The notes below the pieces were generated by a model. That model had not been told where the DNA came from, did no database searches, and was given only the letters and a program-made list of their open reading frames with translations. This document shows positions 29,067-36,783 of a DNA stretch of 64,000 bases, piece by piece (positions within the stretch are counted from its first letter, which is position 1; each line of letters opens with the position of its first letter). Both the position numbers and the translations under genes were made by a program. Source of the stretch: Allokutzneria sp. A3M-2-11 16 (GTDB lineage Bacteria > Actinomycetota > Actinomycetes > Mycobacteriales > Pseudonocardiaceae); assembly GCF_024213555.1 (NCBI RefSeq), contig NZ_JANAVO010000005.1, forward strand, positions 186,001-250,000, in the 5' to 3' direction.

Positions 29067-30239
29067 ATGCCGTTAGCCGTCTACGTCCTGGGTCTCGGGA
29101 TCTTCGCGATGACCACGAGCGAGTTCATGGTGTCCGGGCTGATGCCCTCGCTGGCGGCGGAGTTCGACGTGTCGGTGGCCGCGATCGGCTACCTGATCTC
29201 GGCGTTCGCCGCCGCGATGGTCGTCGGCGGGCCGGTGCTCACGGTCGGCCTGCTGCGGGTGCCGCGCAAGCACGCGCTGCTGGCGCTCATCGGGGTGTTC
29301 CTGGTCGGCCAAGCACTCGGAGCCGTGGCCACGGGCTACGGCGTGATGCTGCTGTCACGGGTGATCACCGGCGTGGCGTCGTCGGCGTTCTTCGGCGTGG
29401 CGATCGCCGTCGCGGTCGACCTGGTCGGCCCGGAGCGCCGGGGGCGGGCGTCCGCCGTCGTCCTGGGCGGAGTGATGTTCGGGACGGTGCTCGGCCTGCC
29501 CGCGACGACCCTGGTCGACCAGGTCTACGGCTGGCGCGCGAGCTTCTGGGCGGTCGTGCTGGCGACCCTGCTGGCCGGGCTCGTGGTGCTGCGCGTCGTG
29601 CCCTCCGGTGCGCGGCCCGAAGGCATCAGCCTGCGCGAGGAGGTCGTTGCGCTGCGCAACAGCAGGCTCTGGGCCGCGTACGTGACCAGCGGGCTGCTCG
29701 TCGGCGCGGTGTTCGCCGCGTTCAGCTACTTCTCGCCGATCTTCATCGAGGTCGGCGGGTTCTCCCCCGCCGTCGTGCCCGTCCTGCTCACCGCGTACGG
29801 CGCCGCGACGGTCGTGGGCAACACGGTGGTCGGCCGTTTCGCCGACCGGTACACGATGCCGGTCCTGACCTTCGGCCTGGGCGCGCTCACGGTGACGCTG
29901 GCCGGGTTCGCACTGGTCGCGGGGAACCGGGCGCTGACCGTGGTCGCCGTGGTCGTGCTCGGGCTCGTCGGGGTGTCGATGGTCCCGGCGCTCGGGGCCA
30001 GGGTCATGCGCGTCGCCGATGGCCGCCCGCTGGTGAACACCGTGCACACCGCGGTGATCTCCCTCGGCATCGGGCTCGGGTCCTGGGCGGGCGGCCTCGG
30101 CATCAGCGCGGGGTTGAGCCTGACCTCGCCGCTGTGGGTGGGCGTGGTGTTCGCGGTCCTCGGCCTGCTCAGCCTACGCGCGGCCGCGCCGGGCGATGCC
30201 GTGCGCGACGCCGAGGTCGAGGAGGTCCTGCGGGCGTAG
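29067..30239 (+). CDS. MFS transporter, DHA1 family, 390 aa
   Basis: ATG 29067 (MPLAVYVLGLGIFAMTTSEF) begins directly with the first membrane segment; an upstream ATG at 29034 would add 11 residues. Twelve segments are visible, with LLRVPRKHALL in the 2-3 loop and LLSRVITGVASSAFFGVAIA in segments 4-5, like AraJ/CmlR-type drug or sugar exporters. It sits behind a tetR gene. Its last 66 bp overlap the carboxyltransferase gene on the other strand, an unusually long tail overlap. Confidence 0.87.
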   Translation: MPLAVYVLGLGIFAMTTSEFMVSGLMPSLAAEFDVSVAAIGYLISAFAAAMVVGGPVLTVGLLRVPRKHALLALIGVFLVGQALGAVATGYGVMLLSRVITGVASSAFFGVAIAVAVDLVGPERRGRASAVVLGGVMFGTVLGLPATTLVDQVYGWRASFWAVVLATLLAGLVVLRVVPSGARPEGISLREEVVALRNSRLWAAYVTSGLLVGAVFAAFSYFSPIFIEVGGFSPAVVPVLLTAYGAATVVGNTVVGRFADRYTMPVLTFGLGALTVTLAGFALVAGNRALTVVAVVVLGLVGVSMVPALGARVMRVADGRPLVNTVHTAVISLGIGLGSWAGGLGISAGLSLTSPLWVGVVFAVLGLLSLRAAAPGDAVRDAEVEEVLRA

Positions 30240-31487
30240 TTTGAGTTGATCTATGGTCGCGCCGAGCTCTTCCGGGGCGCGTTTGAGGATCGCGTTGGCC
30301 GATTCCGGTGCGATGACGGAGAAGTAGGCGTCCGGGGTGATCCACACGTCGGTGTGCGAGGTCAGCGCGAGCGCGCCGCCGGAGCCGCCCTCGCCGACGA
30401 CGAGGGTCGTGATCGGAACGCTCGCGTCGGCGACGGCGGTGAACAGTTCGGCGATGGCGGGGCCGATCCCGTCCCGTTCGGCCCGCGCGTCGTGGGCGGC
30501 TCCGGGCGTGTCGACCAGGGTCAGGACCGGCAGCCGGAGCCGGTCGGCCAGCCGCACGTGGCGCGCGGCGGCGCGGAACCCGGCCGGACTGTTCGCGGTT
30601 CCGGTCTGCGCGACGTAGGCGATCGCGTTTCCACGGCGGCTGCCGAAGCCGCGGAGCATCCCGGGATCGGCGCCGCTCAACGGGAAGCGGTTGTCGAAGT
30701 AGTCGTCCAGGTAGGCATCGGCGCGGGGGCGCTCGGCGGCTCGCGCGCGCCGCACGGCCTCGGCTCCGGTGGACGGGAGATCGGTGTGGCCGAGCGCGTT
30801 CGGGACGTCCGGCGCGTCGGTGGAGGTCGGCTTCAGCAGGGGCAGCAGGGATGCGAGCGCGGCGCCGACCTCGTCCAGTTCCAGCAATCGGTGCACCTGC
30901 CCTTGAGCGAGCTTTCCGTTGCTGGTGAACGCTTCCGTGTCGTCGGAGTCACCGCGCACCCGTGTTCCGGCGAAGCAGACCGTGGCGTCGGGCAGCGCGA
31001 GCACCACGTCGGCGCTGCTGGCCAGCGACGCCCACGCGCCGCCCGCGACGGGATCACGCAGCACGGTGACGTGCGGCAACCCGGCGGCCCTGAGCCGGGC
31101 CGCCGCGCCCGCGATGCGCTGCATCTGCACGAGGGCGAGCATGCCCTCCTGCATCCTGCTTCCCCCGGAGGCCACGAGCGTCACCATCGGCAGACCGCGC
31201 CGCACCGCTTCGTCGAACGCCCCCACCAGGCGATCTCCGGTGCGGGAGCCGAGGGAGCCGCCGAAGTACCGGAAGTCGAAGGAGACCATCGCGCACTCGA
31301 TGCCGCGAATCCGCGCCTGCCCGCACATGACGGATTCGCGCGGGCCGTGGTCAGCGCCCAGTTCGCGCTGCTTCTCCGGGTAGCCGGGCCAGCCGAACGG
31401 ATCGGAGACGCTGTGGTCGACGTCGAAGAACCCGGAGAAGGCTTCGGCGACGGCGCGCAGAACGTCGCGGGCACTGCGGGAGTCCAT
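30174..31487 (-). CDS. Fused carboxyltransferase (AccD-AccA-like), 437 aa
   Basis: The N-terminal half is AccD-like (FDFRYFGGSLGSRTGDRLVG, VASGGSRMQEGMLALVQMQR) but lacks the zinc ribbon; the C-terminal half is AccA-like (LPVLTLVDTPGAAHDARAER, VVGEGGSGGALALTSHTDVW, FSVIAPESANAIL). The two oxyanion-hole regions are intact, so it could act as a complete carboxyltransferase in one chain. It directly follows the matB-like gene with no gap. Partners such as biotin carboxylase are not nearby; in this operon it might move CO2 to or from malonyl-CoA. That direction is inference. Confidence 0.82.
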   Translation of the reverse strand: MDSRSARDVLRAVAEAFSGFFDVDHSVSDPFGWPGYPEKQRELGADHGPRESVMCGQARIRGIECAMVSFDFRYFGGSLGSRTGDRLVGAFDEAVRRGLPMVTLVASGGSRMQEGMLALVQMQRIAGAAARLRAAGLPHVTVLRDPVAGGAWASLASSADVVLALPDATVCFAGTRVRGDSDDTEAFTSNGKLAQGQVHRLLELDEVGAALASLLPLLKPTSTDAPDVPNALGHTDLPSTGAEAVRRARAAERPRADAYLDDYFDNRFPLSGADPGMLRGFGSRRGNAIAYVAQTGTANSPAGFRAAARHVRLADRLRLPVLTLVDTPGAAHDARAERDGIGPAIAELFTAVADASVPITTLVVGEGGSGGALALTSHTDVWITPDAYFSVIAPESANAILKRAPEELGATIDQLKLRPQDLLDLGVAHGIARRGRA

Positions 31488-32927
31488 TCAGCCTCCAAGA
31501 GCTTTCTTCATGACCTTGCCCATGTCGTTGCGCGGCAAGGCTTCCAGGAAGTGCACGACACGCGGGCGCTTGTGCGGGGTGAGCAGGCGGGCCACGTGGT
31601 CGGCCAACTCCTGAGGGCTGGGCGCCTCGCCGCTGGGCACCACCCACGCGACGATCCGCTCGCCGAGGTCGTCATCGGGTTCGCCGGTCACCGCGACCTC
31701 GGCGACGCCCGCGTGCTCCAGCAGCGCGTTCTCCACCTCGCCCGCGCCGACCTTGTAGCCGCCGGTCTTGATCAGGTCGATGGCGCGGCGGCCGACGATG
31801 CGGAGGTAGCCGTCCTTGCCGCGGGTGGCCACGTCGCCGGTGCGGAACCACCCGTCGCGGAAGGCTTCCGCGGTCGCGTCGGGCCGGTTCAGGTACTCCA
31901 GGAACAGGTTCGGGCCGCGGACCTCGATCTCGCCGACCGTCTCGTCGTCCTCGCCCTCGATCGGCGCGCCCGTCTCGTCGACGAGCCGCACGTCGACGCC
32001 GTCGACCGGCGGGCCCACGGTGCCGGGGCGGCGCTCCCCCGCCGCGCGCACCGAGCAGTTCATCAGCGTCTCCGACATGCCGTAGCGCTCGACGACGAGC
32101 TGGCCGGTGGCCTCGGAGATCCGCTGGTGCACGCTCGCGGGCAGCGGCGCGGACCCGGAGACCAGCAGGCGCGCCCGGCCGATGGCCTTGGCCAGCTCGG
32201 GGTCGGCCTCGGCGTCGGCGACCAGGCGGCTGTACATGGTGGGGACGCCGAACATCATCGTGGCCGGGCCGCCCAGTTCGGCGCCGATCCCGGCGGTGGA
32301 GAACGAGCCGAGGTGGTGCAGCGTCCCGCCGAGGCGCAGCGGCCCGAGCACGCCGACGCCCAGCCCGTGTACGTGGAACAGCGGCAGCCCGTGCACGAGC
32401 ACGTCCTCGCCGGTCCATTCCCAGGCCGTCGCGAGGCTGTCGAGGTTGCTGGAGATCGAGCGCCGGGGCAGCACCACGCCCTTGGGGGCGCCGGTGGTCC
32501 CGGAGGTGTAGATGATCAGCGCGGGTGTCTCGGGGTCCGGCTCGGGCAGGCGCTCCGGCATGGTCGCGGGCACGTCCAGCTCGATCTCGACGCGCCCGAG
32601 TTCGCCGAATCCGGCGGGCAGTTCGGTGCCGGGGGCGCTGAGCACCAGGCCGGGCGCGCTGTCGCCGAGGATGTGCGCCAGTTCCCGCTCGCCGATCTTG
32701 GGGTTGATCGGGACCGCCGGAACGCCCGCGAGCAGCGCGGCGACCACGCCGACGCAGGTCTCGATGCTCGGTGTCGCCCACACCGCGACCCGGCCCGTCC
32801 CGGCGAACTCGCTCGCGAGCCGCCCGGCGACCGCGGCCAGTTCGCGGTAGCTCAGCGCGCGTTCGCCGAAGCGGATCGCCTCGCGCTCTGTCGGTTCGGA
32901 CAACGCCGGGAACAGCGGGGAGTTCAT
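31488..32927 (-). CDS. matB: Malonyl-CoA synthetase (acyl-CoA ligase), 479 aa
   Basis: ATG 32927 has GGGG 7 nt upstream; ATG 32942, overlapping the matC stop as ATGA, is the alternative. ANL-family motifs are all present: YTSGTTGAPKGVVLPRRS, FGVPTMYSRL, ERYGMSET, GWFRTGDVATRGKDGYLRIV, GRRAIDLIKTGGYKVGAGEV and the catalytic Lys region PRNDMGKVMKKAL. Length and the RYGMSET/PLFHVHGLG signature fit MatB, which makes malonyl-CoA from malonate. The neighbouring MatC carrier and GntR regulator support malonate use, feeding fatty acid or polyketide synthesis. Confidence 0.85.
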   Translation of the reverse strand: MNSPLFPALSEPTEREAIRFGERALSYRELAAVAGRLASEFAGTGRVAVWATPSIETCVGVVAALLAGVPAVPINPKIGERELAHILGDSAPGLVLSAPGTELPAGFGELGRVEIELDVPATMPERLPEPDPETPALIIYTSGTTGAPKGVVLPRRSISSNLDSLATAWEWTGEDVLVHGLPLFHVHGLGVGVLGPLRLGGTLHHLGSFSTAGIGAELGGPATMMFGVPTMYSRLVADAEADPELAKAIGRARLLVSGSAPLPASVHQRISEATGQLVVERYGMSETLMNCSVRAAGERRPGTVGPPVDGVDVRLVDETGAPIEGEDDETVGEIEVRGPNLFLEYLNRPDATAEAFRDGWFRTGDVATRGKDGYLRIVGRRAIDLIKTGGYKVGAGEVENALLEHAGVAEVAVTGEPDDDLGERIVAWVVPSGEAPSPQELADHVARLLTPHKRPRVVHFLEALPRNDMGKVMKKALGG

Positions 32928-32938
32928 CTCAAGCCCCT

Positions 32939-34174
32939 TCATCCAACTACCGCCAAGACAGCCCACAACGCGACCGGGGCGGCCGCGACGATGATCGCGC
33001 CGTACCGCAGAAGCTGCTTGAAGAACGCGTCGCGGTCAACATCGCGCGCGTTGGCCAGGACGATGGCGCCGTTGGTGGAGAACGGGCTGACGTCGACGAC
33101 GGTGGCGGCGACCGCGAGCGCGGCGACCATGCTCACCGGGTCGATGTGACCCACCGAGAGCAGCGGAACCGCGAGCGGGATGGTCGCGCCGAGCACGCCA
33201 ACCGAGGACGCCAGAGCCGACACGATCGCGCCGATCAACAGCAGCAGGAGCACGGCGAGCGTGGGCGATCCCACATCCCGCACCGCGTTGCCGACGTAGG
33301 TGACCGCGCCCATCTGCTGGAGCACCGAGACGTAGGTCAGCACGCCGCAGATCAGCAGCACGGTGGGCCAGGTGATCTGGTTGACCGCCTGCGCGTTGGT
33401 CTTCGGCGAGGCGACGCCGAGCACCACGGCGATGGTGATCGCGACCAGGCCCACGTTGAGGTCGAACACCAGTGTCAGCACCACGAGCGTGGTGAGGCCG
33501 AGCAGCGTGAGGACCTGGTGGAAGGTGATCGGTTCGCGCGGCGTCGCCTCCTCCGCGGGCTTGTCCGCACGCCCGAGCTTGAGGCCGCCGAAGACCACGA
33601 ACACGATCACGGCGATCACCGCGTTCGCCACGAGGCTGGCCAGGAACAGCGCGATCTCGTTCTGCGGCAGGTGGTTGCGCTCGACGACGCCGTTGACGAT
33701 CGCGCCGTAGACGCTGATCGGCGAGAATCCGCCCGCCTGGGCGCCGTGCACGACGAGCGCGCCCATCAGGAGCTGGTTGATCCCGTAGCGGTTGGCCAGG
33801 TTCAGCGCGATCGGCGCGACGATGGCGACCGCGGCCGGGCTGACCGCTCCGATGGCGGTGAGCAGCCCGGTGACGCCGAACATCACCCACGGGATGACCG
33901 CGATCCGCCCGCCGACCACGCGGACCGCGAGGTCCACCAGCCGGTCGACCGTGCCGTTGGCGCGGGCGATGCCGAAGAGGTAGGTCACCCCCACCAGGAC
34001 CACGAAGATGTCGCCGGGGAAACCGCCGAGCACCTTCTCCGCGGTGAGGCCGCCGACCGTGGTGCCGACCAGGAACGCGGCGGCGAAGCCCAGGCCGCCC
34101 ATGTTCACCGACAGCGTGGTGGCCAGGGCGAAGACCAGGGCCAGGACGAGGATGGAGATCAGCTCGGGTGACAT
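32939..34174 (-). CDS. matC: Malonate/dicarboxylate carrier MatC-like, 411 aa
   Basis: An integral membrane protein with about 12 segments. It opens with MSPELISILVLALVFALATT and VNMGGLGFAAAFLVGTTVGG, the MatC N-terminal signature, and has two matching halves typical of the IT superfamily (GAVSPAAVAIVAPIAL, VDVSPFSTNGAIVLANA). It probably imports malonate. The matB start overlaps or closely follows its stop, and palindromes at 34188-34210 precede its ATG. Confidence 0.83.
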   Translation of the reverse strand: MSPELISILVLALVFALATTLSVNMGGLGFAAAFLVGTTVGGLTAEKVLGGFPGDIFVVLVGVTYLFGIARANGTVDRLVDLAVRVVGGRIAVIPWVMFGVTGLLTAIGAVSPAAVAIVAPIALNLANRYGINQLLMGALVVHGAQAGGFSPISVYGAIVNGVVERNHLPQNEIALFLASLVANAVIAVIVFVVFGGLKLGRADKPAEEATPREPITFHQVLTLLGLTTLVVLTLVFDLNVGLVAITIAVVLGVASPKTNAQAVNQITWPTVLLICGVLTYVSVLQQMGAVTYVGNAVRDVGSPTLAVLLLLLIGAIVSALASSVGVLGATIPLAVPLLSVGHIDPVSMVAALAVAATVVDVSPFSTNGAIVLANARDVDRDAFFKQLLRYGAIIVAAAPVALWAVLAVVG

Positions 34175-34187
34175 CGGCGGCTCCCGG

Positions 34188-34210
34188 ATTGGCCAATTGG
34201 CTCAGCCAAT
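34188..34210. promoter_or_regulatory. Overlapping GntR-type operators before matC
   Basis: ATTGGCCAAT (34188-34197) and ATTGGCTCAGCCAAT (34196-34210) are two perfect overlapping palindromes of TTGG/CCAA half-sites 14-36 bp before the matC ATG. FadR-subfamily GntR proteins bind such sites; the candidate is encoded at 35433. Confidence 0.6.
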
Positions 34211-34263
34211 ATCGGCGTGCTCCCGGACCCGTGTCAAGGTCCGGGAGCACGCCGGGGTGCCGC

Positions 34264-34542
34264 TCAGGCGCCGTGGGTGATCTTCACGTAGGCGGCCTCG
34301 ACGTAGGTCTTGCCGCCGGTCAGGAACACGACAGACCTGCGGTCGTGCGTCTCGGCGGCGCACCTGGAGCCGCGGGTGCCGCCCTTGTTCAGCGTGCCGA
34401 CCGGCTTGTCCGCCTTGTCGTAGATCTTGGTGCCGTTGTACTGCGCGACGACCGAGCACGACGCCTTGCTCTCGGCGATCGCGGTTCCGGTGGTGGCGAC
34501 GGCGGCCGCGACAACGGCACCAACAATGAGAGAAACGCGCAT
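34264..34542 (-). CDS. Small secreted protein, paralogue 1 of 3, 92 aa
   Basis: Signal peptide MRVSLIVGAVVAAAVATTGT, cut near AIA. The mature part (SCSVVAQYNGTKIYDKADKP, VGTLNKGGTRGSRCAAETHD) shows two Cys and a pattern of short strands with a G-T-L-x-K-G turn, suggestive of a bacterial SH3-like fold. It shares the MRVSL signal start, the GTLxKG turn and the spacing of the two Cys with the genes at 34570 and 34995. Function unknown. Confidence 0.72.
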   Translation of the reverse strand: MRVSLIVGAVVAAAVATTGTAIAESKASCSVVAQYNGTKIYDKADKPVGTLNKGGTRGSRCAAETHDRRSVVFLTGGKTYVEAAYVKITHGA

Positions 34543-34569
34543 GGCTTCCTCTCGTGGAGCGGAGGTCGC

Positions 34570-34857
34570 TCAGACCCGGGCGTTGATGCTGACGTCGGCG
34601 GCGCGCACCATGTCGATGTCGCCCTTGAGGTTCACGTACCCCTCCACCGCCTTGCAGGCGGAATCGCGCGACTTGCCCTTCTTCAGGGTGCCGACCTGTC
34701 CGCCGGTCAGCGTGTCGCGAATGGGGGTGTCCCGCTTGGCCACGACGAAGCAGAGGCTCTGCTTGCCCGCGGACTGGGACGACTCGGCCGCGACGGCTGC
34801 ACCACCGGAGCTGAGGACGGCCGCGGCGACAGCGCAGGCGATCAGGGAAACGCGCAT
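34570..34857 (-). CDS. Small secreted protein, paralogue 2 of 3, 95 aa
   Basis: Signal peptide MRVSLIACAVAAAVLSSGGA. The mature part has LCFVVAKRDTPIRDTLTGGQ, VGTLKKGKSRDSACKAVEG and YVNLKGDIDMVRAADVSI, the same two-Cys SH3-like pattern as its neighbours. It is 27 bp upstream of paralogue 1 on the same strand, and probably co-transcribed with it. Confidence 0.72.
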   Translation of the reverse strand: MRVSLIACAVAAAVLSSGGAAVAAESSQSAGKQSLCFVVAKRDTPIRDTLTGGQVGTLKKGKSRDSACKAVEGYVNLKGDIDMVRAADVSINARV

Positions 34858-34994
34858 GACTTCCTCTCAACGAGATACCGGGACCACGACGACCCCGTAA
34901 CGGCAGTATGCACAATCATTAATTGAATCGGCTTCGCTATTCGGCGAGAGCCGGAGCGTTTACCCCGATGTGGAGTCTTGAATTCAGAAGGCGG

Positions 34995-35279
34995 TTACCC
35001 GCGGTGATGGATGGTGACGTGGGCCTTGGAGACGAGGTGCTTCCGCCCCTTGAGGTACACCACGTTCCTGGCCATCTCGTGGTTCTCGGCCGCGCAGGCT
35101 GAGTCCCTCTCCGCCCCCTTCCTGAGCTTGTAGTCCTCCGTCAGGTCGCTGGCCTTGAAGACGGGGGTCTCCTGCTTGGTCCTGATGTAGCAGCCGCCCG
35201 CCGCGGCCGCGGAGCCGCCGATGGTCACGGTGCCCGCGACCAAGGCGCCGACAAGCAGGGAAACGCGCGTGATTCGCAT
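34995..35279 (-). CDS. Small secreted protein, paralogue 3 of 3, 94 aa
   Basis: The start is ATG 35279 (MRITRVSLLVGALVAGTVTI). The mature part GGCYIRTKQETPVFKASDL, YKLRKGAERDSACAAENHE and VVYLKGRKHLVSKAHVTIH repeats the pattern of the two preceding paralogues, with RDSAC shared with paralogue 2. The three genes separate the malonate operon from gntR, an arrangement that looks like insertion of a tandemly duplicated secreted-protein cluster. Confidence 0.72.
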   Translation of the reverse strand: MRITRVSLLVGALVAGTVTIGGSAAAAGGCYIRTKQETPVFKASDLTEDYKLRKGAERDSACAAENHEMARNVVYLKGRKHLVSKAHVTIHHRG

Positions 35280-35432
35280 GACGTCCTCTCGCGAAGATGA
35301 CAGAACACGGGGGATTATGCAGATAAGGACAGGGCAGCACCCCGACTCTTCGGCGTCATCCGGAACATTTCCGTCGATATGAGGGCGTGAATTCGAGAAT
35401 GCCCTGGCGCAGGGCGGTGTTAGCCTGATCAT

Positions 35433-36134
35433 GTGCCAGAACCGTTGCGCCCGCTCGGTCGCCCCCGCCTCTACGAGCAGGTGCTGCACCGGCTGCGCGA
35501 GTACGTCACCGCCAACGGCCTCGGCAAGGGCGACAAGCTGCCCACCGAACGCGATCTCGCCGAGCGGCTCCAGGTCAGCCGGGCGTCGGTGAAGCAGGCG
35601 GTCGTGGTCCTGGAGGTGCAGGGCCTGGTGGACGTGCGCCAGGGCGGCGGGATCTTCCTGCGCGCGGACACCCTCGACGGCGAGCCGGTGACCGAGTTGG
35701 TGGAGCGCAGGCGCAGGCTGCCCGACGTGCTGGAGGCCCGGGAGGCGCTGGAGACCAAGCTCGCCGAGCTGGCCGCGGAGCGCCGCACCGAGGAGGACCT
35801 ACGGCGGATCGACGCGGCGCTGGAGCTGATGGCGGAGCTGGTCGAGCACGGCGGCGAGGTGGACGAGGGTGATCGCCGGTTCCACGAGGCGATCGCGGCC
35901 GCGGCGCGCAGCGCGCTGCTGGCGGAGTTCATGGGGGCGATCTCCGGCCAGGTCGCGGAGAGCCGCCGGGAGTCGCTGCGCCAGCCCGGCCGCCCGTCGC
36001 GGTCGCTGGCCCAGCACCGCGCCATCGCCGACGCGATCCGGGCGGGCGATCCGCGTGCGGCGAGCGCGGCGATGCGCCGTCACCTCAAGACGGTCGCCCG
36101 GGTCCGGTTGCTGGACTGGACGCCGGAGGACTGA
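35433..36134 (+). CDS. FadR-type GntR regulator, 233 aa
   Basis: GTG 35433 lies 6 nt after TAGCCT, the leaderless layout. The winged HTH is residues about 12-75 (YEQVLHRLREYVTANGLGKG, LPTERDLAERLQVSRASVKQ, GLVDVRQGGGIFL); the FCD ligand domain shows RFHEAIAAAARSALLAEFM and AQHRAIADAIRAGDPRAASA. MatR-type GntR proteins control matBC operons, so it probably senses malonate or an acyl-CoA and acts at 34188-34210. Its final 50 bp overlap the facing tetR gene. Confidence 0.85.
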   Translation: MPEPLRPLGRPRLYEQVLHRLREYVTANGLGKGDKLPTERDLAERLQVSRASVKQAVVVLEVQGLVDVRQGGGIFLRADTLDGEPVTELVERRRRLPDVLEAREALETKLAELAAERRTEEDLRRIDAALELMAELVEHGGEVDEGDRRFHEAIAAAARSALLAEFMGAISGQVAESRRESLRQPGRPSRSLAQHRAIADAIRAGDPRAASAAMRRHLKTVARVRLLDWTPED

Positions 36135-36705
36135 ACCCCGCCGCGGGCAGGATCACTTCGTCCACAATGGACTCCAGGTACTCCCGCGGCGGTTCCGCGC
36201 CGTGGTCGACGGCGTACTTCATGGTCAGTGCCTCGCCGATGTCGAGGACGGCGGGGGTGAGCCTGCGGGCGTCGACCTCGCCGCGCTCGGCGTAGTGGCG
36301 CAGCACGGTCGCGCAGAACCGCCCGCCCGCCGGGTCGAAGACCCGCTCGTAGAGCGCTGCGACCAGCTCGGGGTTGCGGGTGCGCTCCATCAGGATCGCC
36401 TGGACCGCCTGCGCGGTGGGGTGCCTGCTCCACTCCAGCAGCCGGTGCAGCGACGCGATGAGGTCACCGCGCAGGTCGTCCCCGGAGGCACCGACGCGGT
36501 CGGCCGGGTAGGCCGCGCCGATGGCGTCGAGCAGGACCTCCTCCGGGCTCGCCCAGCGCCGGTAGAGCGAGGTCTTCGCGGTTCCGGCGCGTCGCGCGAT
36601 GCCCTCCATGCTCAGCCTGCCCAGCCCGCCCTCGGCCAGTTCCGCCAGCGCGGCCTGGTGGATCGCCGTGATCAGCTCCTCGCCGCGCCGACGCGTCGGG
36701 CCCAC
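36085..36705 (-). CDS. TetR family repressor, 206 aa
   Basis: The start GTG 36705 (VGPTRRRGEELITAIHQAAL) is preferred to upstream starts because the operators at 36723-36768 lie just before it. The HTH reads MEGIARRAGTAKTSLYRRW; the C-terminal domain ends with a Pro/Ser-rich tail running 50 bp into gntR on the other strand. It is divergent from the DUF418 gene and very likely represses it and itself. Confidence 0.86.
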   Translation of the reverse strand: MGPTRRRGEELITAIHQAALAELAEGGLGRLSMEGIARRAGTAKTSLYRRWASPEEVLLDAIGAAYPADRVGASGDDLRGDLIASLHRLLEWSRHPTAQAVQAILMERTRNPELVAALYERVFDPAGGRFCATVLRHYAERGEVDARRLTPAVLDIGEALTMKYAVDHGAEPPREYLESIVDEVILPAAGFSPPASSPATGPGRPS

Positions 36706-36722
36706 CGCGCACCACCCCTTGT

Positions 36723-36768
36723 TAGCTACGGTTGCGTATCTTACGCTAGCTACGCATCCGTATCTTAC
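36723..36768. promoter_or_regulatory. Tandem TetR operators, two 22-bp direct repeats
   Basis: TAGCTACG-NNNN-CGTATCTTAC occurs at 36723-36744 and again at 36747-36768, period 24 bp. Each repeat holds an inverted TACG-N4-CGTA core, so this is a doubled operator in the divergent promoter between tetR and the DUF418 gene. Confidence 0.75.
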
Positions 36769-36783
36769 ATTCGAGGGGGACCC

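Noticed and set aside
35433-35460. GTG 35433 of gntR reconsidered as an internal Met start.
   Set aside because: The TAGCCT box 6 nt upstream and full N-terminal HTH alignment support the GTG.
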